In this document: positions 1 through 9,219 of the stretch, piece by piece
Layout of the letters: each line of letters starts with the position of its first letter
How positions within the stretch are numbered: position 1 is the stretch's first letter
Assembly (NCBI GenBank): GCA_025354785.1
Contig: JANXME010000184.1
Location: 1 to 46,540, forward strand
Source: Actinomycetes bacterium
GTDB lineage: Bacteria; Actinomycetota; Actinomycetes; Nanopelagicales; Nanopelagicaceae
Length of the DNA: 46,540 nt
Direction of reading: 5' to 3'
The notes under the pieces: model-generated
What the model was told of the DNA's origin: nothing
The model's input: the letters and a program-made list of their open reading frames with translations, nothing else
The model's database searches: none
Program-made: the position numbers and the translations under genes

Positions 1-1
1 T

Positions 2-2580
2 GTTCCTGAGGGTTGGTTTTCTCTAGTAATTCAAGAGCGTGAGCCAGTCGTTGATTGGCTGCCAGCTTACCCAGACTTTGCACGTTCCGTAGCGCGCCCA
101 GTTAACGAAGGTGGTGTATTTAGAACCCACCTTGAATACGAACCTACAGACTGGTTCCCCACCTACCCAGACTTCGCCCGTGGCCCACAGCGCCCTGTTA
201 ATGAAGGTTGGCTTGCATTTATAGACAGAGACGTGGCGCCAGTTTTGTCCTGGCTGCCTACCTACCCAGACTTTGCAGGTCGTTCCGCCCTTCGCCCAGT
301 TGGTGAAGGTTGTTTTACTTTTGTCAACAGAGATGTCGCACCAGCGCTTTCTTGGCTGCCAGCTTACCCAGACTTTGCACGTTCCGTAGCGCGCCCTGTT
401 AATGAAGGTGGAGTATTTAGAACCCATCTTGAATACGAACCTACAGACTGGTTCCCCACCTACCCAGATTTTGCTCGTGGTCCACTTCGCCCAGTTGGTG
501 AAGGTTGTTTTACTTTTGTCAACAGAGACGTAACCCCAGCACTCTCTTGGGCACCTACCTATCCAGACTTTGCAGGTAGATCCGCTCTTCGCCCTGTTAA
601 TGAAGGTTGGTTTACATTCGTAAGTCTAGATGTCGCACCAGCGCTTTCTTGGCTGCCAGCTTACCCAGACTTTGCTCGCGGACCACTTCGCCCAGTTGGT
701 GAAGGTGGTATTTTCCGCACCCATCTTGAGTACGAGCCAACTGATTGGTTCCCCGCCTACCCAGATTTTGCAGGCCGCGCTGCTTTTCGCCCTGTTAATG
801 AAGGTGGAGTATTTAGAACCCACCTTGAATACGAGCCAATTGTAGATTGGCTACCCACCTACCCAGACTTTGCTGGGCGCGGATTACTGAAGCCAGTTGG
901 TGAAGGTTGTTTTACTTTTGTCAACAGAGACGTAACCCCAGCACTCTCTTGGGCACCTACCTATCCAGACTTTGCAGGTAGATCCGCTCTTCGCCCTGTT
1001 AATGAAGGTGGCATTTTCCGCACCCACCTTGAGTACGAACCAACAGACTGGTTTCCAAGTTACCCAGACTTTGCTGGTAGATCCGCTCTTCGCCCTGTTG
1101 GTGAAGGTTGGTTTACTTTTGTCAACCTCGATATCACACCTAAATTGTCTTGGTTGCCCACTTACCCAGACTTCGTTCGCGGACCACTTCGTCCAGTTGG
1201 TGAAGGTGGAGTATTTAGAACCCATCTTGAATACGAGCCAACTGATTGGTTCCCCACCTATCCAGATTTCCCAGGCCGTGGCCCACTTCGCCCTGTTAAT
1301 GAAGGTGGAGTATTTAGAACCCACCTTGAATACGAGCCAATTGTAGATTGGCTACCCACCTACCCAGACTTTGCTGGGCGCGGATTACTGAAGCCAGTTA
1401 ACGAGGGTGGATACTACTTCCAGCGATTCACACCACTGGTCGTTGCTCAACTCTGGTATCCAGATTACCCAGACTTCGTTCGCGGACCACTTCGCCCAGT
1501 TAACGAAGGTGGTGTATTTAGAACCCACCTTGAATACGAGCCAACTGATTGGTTCCCCACCTATCCAGATTTTGCTCGTGGCCCACTTCGTCCAGTTAAT
1601 GAAGGTGGCGTATTCCGCACCCACCGTGAGTACGAACCTACAGACTGGTTCCCAAGTTATCCAGATTTCGTTCGTGGTCCACTTCGTCCAGTTAACGAAG
1701 GTGGTGAGGTCTTCATTAATCGCGATGTTGCGGTTAAGTTGTCATGGCATCCAACATATCCAGATTTCCCAGGCCGTGGTCCACAGCGCCCAGTTAATGA
1801 AGGTGGAGTATTTAGAACCCATCTTGAATACGAGCCAATTGTAGATTGGCTACCCACCTACCCAGACTTTGCTCGTTCCGTAGCGCGCCCAGTTGGTGAA
1901 GGTTGGTTTACTTTTGTCAACAGAGACGTAACCCCAGCGCTCTCTTGGTTGCCCACTTACCCAGACTTTGCTCGTTCCGTAGCGCGTCCAGTTGGTGAAG
2001 GTTGGTTTACTTTTGTCAACAGAGATGTAACCCCAGCGCTTTCTTGGCTGCCAGCTTACCCAGACTTTGCACGTTCCGTAGCGCGCCCAGTTAACGAAGG
2101 TGGTGTATTTAGAACCCACCTTGAATACGAACCTACAGACTGGTTCCCCACCTACCCAGATCGAATCTGGTCAAAGCCAACACCAGTCGGCGAGGGTTGG
2201 TTTACATTCGTAGATCTTGACATAGTACCAAGATTGGCATGGTCCCCGGCATATCCAGACTTCGCCCGTGGCCCACTTCGCCCTGTTAATGAAGGTGGAT
2301 TAGCCCCATTTGTTAATAAGGAAACCTCACTTCTAACTACGTGGCTGCCTACCTATCCAGACTTTGCCCGTGGCCCACGGCGCCCAGTTAATGAGGGTGG
2401 ACTTTCATTCTTAGATCCAGATTATATACCAAAACTGACGTGGCTGCCTACCTATCCAGACTTTGTCCGGTCGCCGACGAGGCCGACATATAACGATCAG
2501 TACTCAATCGATGTGGCGCCAGCTGTGGCGCCCACTCTATCTTGGTCGCCGACCTACCCGGATTTCGTTAGAGTAGCCCC
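2..2580 (+). repeat. Coding tandem repeat array, 26 YPD units of about 96-105 nt
   Basis: YPDF(A/V/P)...RPV(N/G)EG...W(F/L)P(T/A) recurs 26 times. Exact DNA repeats: 786-898 = 1287-1399 (113 nt) and 491-607 = 893-1009 (117 nt). Confidence 0.9.
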
Positions 2581-2830
2581 ACATCCGTTAATAGAAATGG
2601 AATGTAGCACTCCGTTCCAATCCAGAGTCTATAAAAATATAGTCTTAACTGTGACTAGTAATCAAGCACCTCTAGCTCGTAGCATCATCGGTGTTGAAGA
2701 GAGTGCGGGTGTTGCCGGGTCAAAGACCGAAGGTAGTATCACTTCTAAGACGGAAATACAAATTAATGAATCTGAGCCAGTTAAATTGAGCACATCTGAT
2801 ATGGCTCCGATAAAGATAAAAGACGATTAG
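2..2830 (+). CDS. Hyper-repetitive virion-associated protein, 26 WxPxYPDF-type repeats; 5' end outside the window
   Basis: Frame 2 is open from nt 2 (VPEGWFSLVIQEREPVVDWLPAYPDFARSV...) to the stop at 2830. The track start at 233 is an internal GTG (Val of RDVAP). About 32-35 aa repeats, then a unique C-terminal tail. Confidence 0.85.
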   Translation, partial: VPEGWFSLVIQEREPVVDWLPAYPDFARSVARPVNEGGVFRTHLEYEPTDWFPTYPDFARGPQRPVNEGWLAFIDRDVAPVLSWLPTYPDFAGRSALRPVGEGCFTFVNRDVAPALSWLPAYPDFARSVARPVNEGGVFRTHLEYEPTDWFPTYPDFARGPLRPVGEGCFTFVNRDVTPALSWAPTYPDFAGRSALRPVNEGWFTFVSLDVAPALSWLPAYPDFARGPLRPVGEGGIFRTHLEYEPTDWFPAYPDFAGRAAFRPVNEGGVFRTHLEYEPIVDWLPTYPDFAGRGLLKPVGEGCFTFVNRDVTPALSWAPTYPDFAGRSALRPVNEGGIFRTHLEYEPTDWFPSYPDFAGRSALRPVGEGWFTFVNLDITPKLSWLPTYPDFVRGPLRPVGEGGVFRTHLEYEPTDWFPTYPDFPGRGPLRPVNEGGVFRTHLEYEPIVDWLPTYPDFAGRGLLKPVNEGGYYFQRFTPLVVAQLWYPDYPDFVRGPLRPVNEGGVFRTHLEYEPTDWFPTYPDFARGPLRPVNEGGVFRTHREYEPTDWFPSYPDFVRGPLRPVNEGGEVFINRDVAVKLSWHPTYPDFPGRGPQRPVNEGGVFRTHLEYEPIVDWLPTYPDFARSVARPVGEGWFTFVNRDVTPALSWLPTYPDFARSVARPVGEGWFTFVNRDVTPALSWLPAYPDFARSVARPVNEGGVFRTHLEYEPTDWFPTYPDRIWSKPTPVGEGWFTFVDLDIVPRLAWSPAYPDFARGPLRPVNEGGLAPFVNKETSLLTTWLPTYPDFARGPRRPVNEGGLSFLDPDYIPKLTWLPTYPDFVRSPTRPTYNDQYSIDVAPAVAPTLSWSPTYPDFVRVAPHPLIEMECSTPFQSRVYKNIVLTVTSNQAPLARSIIGVEESAGVAGSKTEGSITSKTEIQINESEPVKLSTSDMAPIKIKDD

Positions 2831-2864
2831 TACCCACTTGCACCATTAATTATACTATTTATTT

Positions 2865-3947
2865 ATGTCGATATCTATTTTAGCAAATAATGTAACTACC
2901 TTACTCAATACGACTGAGCGAGTATCAATAACCGTCCAGGATACTACTGTAAGTCCAGTAGTTAATGTTGATCCATATAGTCTAAAATTAACCATAACTG
3001 GTATTGGTGGAGATGTGAGGGTGTTCGATTCTTGGCCAGCGCCGAACAATAGGATCGTGCACGGTGCCGTTGGCGAGTTTTACATCGATTTTGGTCCGCC
3101 CACAGCCAATCTTGGGTCGTCATATTCAGCTGGGACGTTAGTGCTAAATATTGTTGATGCCGTGCCGAGCTCCACCACTGCATGGCCGCTGACTGGCGAC
3201 GTTATTTTAGATTATGGTAATGCTGATTTGCAAGAAAAGGTGTCATACACCGCCATTAGCTTGATCGCTGGCACGGGAACTATCACGCTCAGCATGCCAA
3301 CTCTCAAGCAGCATCTGTCTGGCTCAACTATGTTTGGTCCGGCTCGTGAGACATGCGGATTAGAAGATATTCTATTTGATTGGCGTGTGCAAGCGGCTCC
3401 ATCTGGACAAATAATAAACACTATTCAGAAAATGAGTATCATATCTCATCGAGCGATGTCATTTATTCCAGAGCTGAGGTTGCTTATTGATAAGTCGCGC
3501 AAGGTTACCGCGCCTGAGTCTGACTGCTTCTTGGGCTACTCAGATAGTCAACTAATTGCATTTCTACAAGGTGGTTTGCAAAACATAAACGCATACCAAC
3601 CGTCATTAACGCTGTCTCTTGAAAATTTTCCGATTGAATTTAAGCAGATCTTGATTGATGCTTCGTTGATTACGGGTGTGATGAGTCAACAGCTATATGC
3701 TATTGACACGGACATTCCTAACTATAATGATCAAGGTACGTCATTTGTAATCACTCATCAACAGCAGCTAGCCGGGTTTCTAAATCAAATTACAGCTAGG
3801 CTTGACAGATTAATACCAATGATGAAGTTGCAACTAATTCAGCCAGGAACTCTACACATTCAGATGGGGCCGAGTTTCCGTTTGCAGACTTTGATGTCTG
3901 CAGCCCCGCAAGGCTCAATATTTCGTAACGTCTTCTTCAAAGGCTAA
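2865..3947 (+). CDS. Putative virion structural protein, unknown function
   Basis: 360-aa ORF, tightly packed between structural genes, ATG start. Confidence 0.6.
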   Translation: MSISILANNVTTLLNTTERVSITVQDTTVSPVVNVDPYSLKLTITGIGGDVRVFDSWPAPNNRIVHGAVGEFYIDFGPPTANLGSSYSAGTLVLNIVDAVPSSTTAWPLTGDVILDYGNADLQEKVSYTAISLIAGTGTITLSMPTLKQHLSGSTMFGPARETCGLEDILFDWRVQAAPSGQIINTIQKMSIISHRAMSFIPELRLLIDKSRKVTAPESDCFLGYSDSQLIAFLQGGLQNINAYQPSLTLSLENFPIEFKQILIDASLITGVMSQQLYAIDTDIPNYNDQGTSFVITHQQQLAGFLNQITARLDRLIPMMKLQLIQPGTLHIQMGPSFRLQTLMSAAPQGSIFRNVFFKG

Positions 3948-3949
3948 TA

Positions 3950-5713
3950 ATGGCTTCCAAATTAATAAACATCACAGCTGTTACGACTGTGTTATCACAG
4001 CCTTCCCCAACATATGCATTGGTGGTTGATAGTACGTCCGGCATTGTTGTAAACGATTATATAAGCGATAATGAGGGCGGAGTCTATCATATAACAATCA
4101 TTAGCGATGCAACAAATCTGACGGCGATAGATGACACAGACATAACACCAGAAGGCGTACCGGTCATTGGCGTGGGATCATGTTTTACGCCTACAAATGC
4201 ATTAAAGTTATCTCAGGCGCCATTCAATACTCCAGGTTGGGGTGAAATAGCACGTCGAGACATGCGGGCGATTGACGCGGGCGCGAATAGTTCTACCAGA
4301 TCTGCTACATCTGCATCGATTACGTATTATGTAGATCCAGCAGGTAGTGATGTCACAGGTAGCGGCTCTATAACACTGCCATTTCGGTCAATCCAATATG
4401 CCCTAGACAGCATACCCAAACGTGTACGGCATATAGTCAATATTAAAGTCAGTGCTGGAACATACAATGGTTTTACTTTAAATGGATTTGTGTTCGACCC
4501 AATCATCCCTGGTAGTGCTACGGGCATCAGCATATTAGGAACGTGGGTCAATTTCGCTCCTGCGACGGGAGCGGCTACTGGAACATTGTCTTCAGTTGCG
4601 GCTGGCACAAGCAATCCAGTTACGTGGGCAGTTCTAACCGATGCAGGCCAGACTTGGACCACAGACAATTTGAAAGGCAAGTTTATAAATATACTTACTG
4701 GTACGAGTGCTGGAACGATTTTGCCGATAGCATCAAACACGGCTACCAATCTTGCTGTAATAAGTTCTAGTGCATTAGGTTCGATCGGCGGCACATATGC
4801 GATTATAGATTCTGCTTCAATTGTAAATACTCCAGTCGAGGTGCCGAATAGTTTGCCCGCTGTGCAAGGTACACCCACGATAGCAGCCGCGCACGCTACT
4901 ATTAACGTCTATGGCAATATAGGATCAGCTGTTAACAACTCATTAATTAGATTCGAAGCCTTGAAGACGGCGGCGGCGGCGTTTTATGGATTTTTCACGG
5001 AAGGTAATCAGGCAATCACTATTGCACGCTGTCAGATTACTGGTGCGGTTACTGGCTCTGGATTGAGTATGCTTGGGCCGGGCAGAACAACTTTAACTCA
5101 ATCGATAGTTAATTTGACCACTGGAAGTGGAACATCGATTGCCGCTGCTGCCGGAGCCACCCAGACCAGCGTCATTTCTACACTAACAACTTGCACCACT
5201 GGTGGCATAGGTAATAATGCAATCACTGTTGGAAGTATTAGCGGCCCTTTTTCATCCACCACCTTAGTTCAAGTGCAGATAGATTCGCATTTAGTCGGAA
5301 TTTTATCTGCGGGCAATGTGGCTATATCATTGTCTTCCGTTAGAATTAGTGGGGCGGGCGGCCAGCTTATTAAGGCAGATCCGGCACACAATGCTCAAGC
5401 TCAAACAATCATCGTAGTTGCATCTGGGCTAGATCTTAGCAATTCAGGAGCAAGCACTGCCGTCCAATTGGGAGGCCCGCAAGCGTTCCTAACTTGCGTT
5501 GTGAGTGCTTCGACTGGAACGATAACAGGCTCTGGCAACTCAATCGCTTTTGCGGTGGAACAAGGAGCTAGAGTTCAGGTGTCAGCTGCGTCCACCATAA
5601 CTGGCACCACTGAGATTTTATTGGATAGTATGCCGCATACTTTAGCTGAAATGAGAGCACAATCACCTAAAGTACTTAATAACCTTAGTTATTTTTCTTG
5701 TGTGTTTGAGTAA
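3950..5713 (+). CDS. Pectin-lyase-like (right-handed beta-helix) virion/tailspike-type protein
   Basis: 'YYVDPAGSDVTGSGSITLPFRSIQYALDSIP...' is typical of the N-terminal strand of phage pectate-lyase-fold proteins; followed by long beta-rich repeats. Confidence 0.7.
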   Translation: MASKLINITAVTTVLSQPSPTYALVVDSTSGIVVNDYISDNEGGVYHITIISDATNLTAIDDTDITPEGVPVIGVGSCFTPTNALKLSQAPFNTPGWGEIARRDMRAIDAGANSSTRSATSASITYYVDPAGSDVTGSGSITLPFRSIQYALDSIPKRVRHIVNIKVSAGTYNGFTLNGFVFDPIIPGSATGISILGTWVNFAPATGAATGTLSSVAAGTSNPVTWAVLTDAGQTWTTDNLKGKFINILTGTSAGTILPIASNTATNLAVISSSALGSIGGTYAIIDSASIVNTPVEVPNSLPAVQGTPTIAAAHATINVYGNIGSAVNNSLIRFEALKTAAAAFYGFFTEGNQAITIARCQITGAVTGSGLSMLGPGRTTLTQSIVNLTTGSGTSIAAAAGATQTSVISTLTTCTTGGIGNNAITVGSISGPFSSTTLVQVQIDSHLVGILSAGNVAISLSSVRISGAGGQLIKADPAHNAQAQTIIVVASGLDLSNSGASTAVQLGGPQAFLTCVVSASTGTITGSGNSIAFAVEQGARVQVSAASTITGTTEILLDSMPHTLAEMRAQSPKVLNNLSYFSCVFE

Positions 5714-5716
5714 GTC

Positions 5717-6580
5717 ATGACATTTCCAGTAACTCTAGCTACTACAGCGGCAATTACATACAACGTATCGGCTTCTGGTAGTGATGTTACTGGAGATGGG
5801 TCTGTTACCCTACCTTTCGCAACCATACAATATATACTAGATCAGTTGCCGAAGATACTTCGTCATCAAGTTACGATCAAAGTTGGAGTGGGCAATTTCC
5901 CTGGAGTGGCTATCCATGGGTTTGTTTCCGATCCTGCAAACAACACCCTTCCGACTGGTTTACTCATACAAGGCACTTTAGTAAATGCTACAGTAGCAAC
6001 AGGAACAGCCACCGGCACCTTTACCAATAAGGTGGCTGGAGCAACAACATCAGCCACCTTCGTTGTTCTTACAGATAGCGGTCAGAGTTGGACGACAAAC
6101 GATCTTAAAGGTAAATTGCTTGAGGTTCTCACGGGCACCAATGCCGGAGTCATCTATCCGATAGCTAGTAACACGGCCACAACAGTCACGTTAACCAAAG
6201 ATTCTACTGGTGGTATTGGTGGCATATATGCAATACGCGACTGGGGCGTTCTTGTTGGAGACAGCCATGATGGAAATACCGCTGGTGGATACGTTAATGC
6301 AACAGCAGTAGATTTTAACAATTGTGGTGTTATGTTTCAGCAGGGTGGTGGACACCTACAAGTATCATCTTGTTCCGGCGATGCGCTTGGCAACATTATT
6401 CGCAATTTAGGTGGTGGCATGGCTAATTTTACTGCTGCTGGTATGGCTGCCACATGCTCAACCTGTAGTACAACAAGTATTATTCTTGGTGGGAATTGGA
6501 ACGGTAGTTTTGTGGACATTGGTGGCGCTGGATATTGTGTTTCGTCACTCACCGACAGAGGAACTGTATGCGAAGATTAG
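5717..6580 (+). CDS. Pectin-lyase-like protein, shorter paralogue of the preceding gene
   Basis: 'TYNVSASGSDVTGDGSVTLPFATIQYILDQLPK' and 'VLTDSGQSWTTNDLKGKLLEVLTGTNAGVIYPIASNTAT' align with 3950-5713. Confidence 0.7.
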   Translation: MTFPVTLATTAAITYNVSASGSDVTGDGSVTLPFATIQYILDQLPKILRHQVTIKVGVGNFPGVAIHGFVSDPANNTLPTGLLIQGTLVNATVATGTATGTFTNKVAGATTSATFVVLTDSGQSWTTNDLKGKLLEVLTGTNAGVIYPIASNTATTVTLTKDSTGGIGGIYAIRDWGVLVGDSHDGNTAGGYVNATAVDFNNCGVMFQQGGGHLQVSSCSGDALGNIIRNLGGGMANFTAAGMAATCSTCSTTSIILGGNWNGSFVDIGGAGYCVSSLTDRGTVCED

Positions 6581-6924
6581 TTTTTGTTTGTTTGCTCATA
6601 GCATCTTCGGTGTTTGCTGGCCCAATTGTATTGCGGCATACATTTATGACTGATGGCGGTGTAATACTAAATGGCCCCAGCGCTCCGCTAAATGTAGGTG
6701 AGGCCGGCATCTCAACAGATGGCGGTATTGCCATCGTAGCCCAAACATTGCCTACGTGTTCCGTGGCTATAGAGTTTAAGATGGCATCAGATATATTGTC
6801 TGGCATAAATACGGGCAAACGATCTAAATTATGTATGTGTACATCGAATGGTTCAGCTGTATATGCCTGGCAGAATATGGCCACCGGAACCATAGGTACA
6901 TCTACAACATGTGGCACTGAGTAA
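6568..6924 (+). CDS. Small secreted Cys-containing protein with N-terminal signal peptide
   Basis: Internal ATG at 6568 gives MRRLVFVCLLIASSVFAGPI (basic n-region, hydrophobic core, SVFA-G cleavage site); overlaps the stop of the upstream gene at 6580. Confidence 0.65.
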   Translation: MRRLVFVCLLIASSVFAGPIVLRHTFMTDGGVILNGPSAPLNVGEAGISTDGGIAIVAQTLPTCSVAIEFKMASDILSGINTGKRSKLCMCTSNGSAVYAWQNMATGTIGTSTTCGTE

Positions 6925-6932
6925 TATTTAGG

Positions 6933-8033
6933 ATGGCGAATAAATTTAATGTCGTTAATGGTCGAGCTCCCGGATATTGGGGGCGGGATATTCGTTGCCG
7001 TATTGCCTCAGAATTTACGGTAGATAAAGTGTTATCTCAAAATTACGACAAGATTGTGGCAATGGGTCTACCATATGCTCTTTGGCGCGAGGCCACAAGC
7101 GTATTGGACAATCCGATAAAATGTACGTGCTTTAAAGATACTGCAAAGCAGCCAGATGTTCCTTGCCTTCAGTGCTATGGCACTGGCTTCATACCTGGAT
7201 ATTTAAAATTTGGCACCCAGAATTTTTGGAGTGAAGCAAGTTCTGATGGTACAGGTGGATTTGGCACAGGTGGATTTGGTCAGGGTGGGTTTGGGGAGAT
7301 AGGTAGCTGGAGCATGACCAATACTGTCTTAGACAAGACCAACCGTCCGTTTAGAATTATGTTAGAACCAAATGCGACTACTGGCACGGCCATCTCTCCA
7401 AATTTGATTATTGGCCCAGCGGATATAGCTAAGAAAGTAGGACCATGGGAAGCTAAGGCAGATGCTTTTACTCGTGACGGTGGCGCCAATAGCACGATTT
7501 TAGTCGAAGCATCTAAAGATGCCGGATTTTCATGGTTCGCCCTATCTGCTTTAGAAGCTCAGGCGCCGACCACGCAATTGCAATTCAGAGTTACGCTGAC
7601 CAGAACTTCTATTTCTGTCAAGACGCCGATGTTCGAAATTGTTCGGGCTAGGTTTTCAGTCATGAGAGATTTGGTATATGGTCTAGCCGGAGCGGTCAAT
7701 GAGCCGGTCATTCGGGTAATACCTACCTGGGATCAGGAGCAGGAAACACGTCAGAATATTGGTGATAAGATGGAAAATGCCAATAAGCGTTTCTGGACGC
7801 TGCCGCTCACATTTTTTAATCTGCTGCTGTCCAAGGAAACACCGATGGCAAGGGTCATGGATGACTGTCTTGTTGAAGTCAGATATGGTGGCGAGATCGG
7901 GTTCAGATATGCTCTAAATGATTTTGCATACTCAGACACGTTTGGTAAGTTTACGCGCCAAGAGTTTGGTCTACGTAGGATCGCAGGTAGTCCAGGGCAA
8001 TTACCTGGAGAGGTATACACGAAAGTATTTTAA
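6933..8033 (+). CDS. Putative neck/connector-region virion protein with zinc-binding-type motif
   Basis: CTCFKDTAKQPDVPCLQCYGTGF (CxC...CxxCxGxG) and GGFGTGGFGQGGFGE; located upstream of the sheath. Confidence 0.5.
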   Translation: MANKFNVVNGRAPGYWGRDIRCRIASEFTVDKVLSQNYDKIVAMGLPYALWREATSVLDNPIKCTCFKDTAKQPDVPCLQCYGTGFIPGYLKFGTQNFWSEASSDGTGGFGTGGFGQGGFGEIGSWSMTNTVLDKTNRPFRIMLEPNATTGTAISPNLIIGPADIAKKVGPWEAKADAFTRDGGANSTILVEASKDAGFSWFALSALEAQAPTTQLQFRVTLTRTSISVKTPMFEIVRARFSVMRDLVYGLAGAVNEPVIRVIPTWDQEQETRQNIGDKMENANKRFWTLPLTFFNLLLSKETPMARVMDDCLVEVRYGGEIGFRYALNDFAYSDTFGKFTRQEFGLRRIAGSPGQLPGEVYTKVF

Positions 8034-8056
8034 TATGATTATTATAGAGTTTTCTA

Positions 8057-9184
8057 ATGTCAGTTAATGACCGCCAAGATATAGTGCAGCAAGCAACTGT
8101 TCCAGACAATCTGGATCAGGGACCACGATTTGGTACTGTTACCGAATTGGTGAAGGACGTGTTTGTATTAGAACTTAGACATTTTTTCAATACTGCATAC
8201 ACGCAAGTTCGTAATGGCGAACTTCCCAGAATAGACAAGTATTCGGTTGCGGTTGATGTGACAACCGATCCGCTTGAGACTGCTGTTAGTTTGATCAGAA
8301 GTTATCCAGACATCACTGAAGATATGCCTTTAATTGCCGTTTTGGCTACTACAGGCAGGAATATGCGTCTGAGCATTAGTGACCATCTTACATCTATAGT
8401 TGTGCCCAATGCTAAGGTGATCAGTAATGTGCATGGCTCATATGCACTTACCGACGGTATGACCCTAATAGTAGAATCTCAGCCCGATGGTGTTGTGTCA
8501 AGTATACGTCAGTCAACATTTAAATTTCCCGCATTCATGTTTCAAAATATCGCCGCAGCCACCGTGGATGAGATAGTGTCTGTCATCAATTTTCAGGCGC
8601 TGTATGTGACTGCCTACAAAGAAAATGTCGGTGGTGAGATCAGGTTAGCTATTAAGGCCGGCGGGCCGAATGGAACTCAATTTCCAAATAAGATAACTAT
8701 TAAGACAGGTGGTACTGCCACAGCCATACTAGGATTTGCAGTAGATCAGACAGATCAGAATTATGGTGTGGGCAAGAAGGCAATGTTTAGACACCATACA
8801 TGTTCAGATGTGACCATGGCCATAGAGGTGGTTGCAGAATCGGAAAATATTAGGACTGAGCTCACAGATTTGCTAGTTAGTTTTTTGACATATGTGTTGG
8901 CAGATCGCAAATATACATTTTATGGTCGTAGCACATATGATAGTACTATCCAAGATGAAACATATCAAATAATTATTCGCGATAATGAAATAAGCTTGTC
9001 TGGTGAATCAGAGATACCACGTCAAGGTGACATGCGTGATAAAATATATGTCAATCGCATAACTGTTCCAGTAACAGCGCTGCAATTTTCAGACCGTACC
9101 GCCACAAATGCTAATGGGTCTATTACAACGCCGTTGGTGCAATTACTTATTCAACCAAACGATAGTTTGCCAGAGCCTAACTAA
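8057..9184 (+). CDS. Putative neck/tail-completion protein
   Basis: 375-aa ORF before the sheath region; function inferred from position only. Confidence 0.45.
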   Translation: MSVNDRQDIVQQATVPDNLDQGPRFGTVTELVKDVFVLELRHFFNTAYTQVRNGELPRIDKYSVAVDVTTDPLETAVSLIRSYPDITEDMPLIAVLATTGRNMRLSISDHLTSIVVPNAKVISNVHGSYALTDGMTLIVESQPDGVVSSIRQSTFKFPAFMFQNIAAATVDEIVSVINFQALYVTAYKENVGGEIRLAIKAGGPNGTQFPNKITIKTGGTATAILGFAVDQTDQNYGVGKKAMFRHHTCSDVTMAIEVVAESENIRTELTDLLVSFLTYVLADRKYTFYGRSTYDSTIQDETYQIIIRDNEISLSGESEIPRQGDMRDKIYVNRITVPVTALQFSDRTATNANGSITTPLVQLLIQPNDSLPEPN

Positions 9185-9219
9185 TTACTGGATGTGGCAT
9201 GGGTCGGTATCATTTATCT

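Noticed and set aside
23-2119. Several minus-strand ORFs (e.g. 23-427, 884-1324, 1850-2119)
   Set aside because: They are antisense shadows of the repetitive + ORF; their repeated peptides (GSKYTTFVNWA, CKVWVSWQP) are the reverse complement of the YPDF repeats.
1-2590. CRISPR-like repeat/spacer array
   Set aside because: Repeats are long (about 100 nt), diverged, and form a single uninterrupted reading frame with conserved protein motifs; no regular spacer structure.
2-2830. Diversity-generating retroelement target
   Set aside because: No reverse transcriptase or template-repeat pair seen in the window; variation is cassette exchange rather than adenine-directed substitution.
4327-4878. 183-aa minus-strand ORF inside the pectin-lyase-like gene
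   Set aside because: Lies fully antisense to a well-supported coding region; no recognisable motifs and no supporting operon context.
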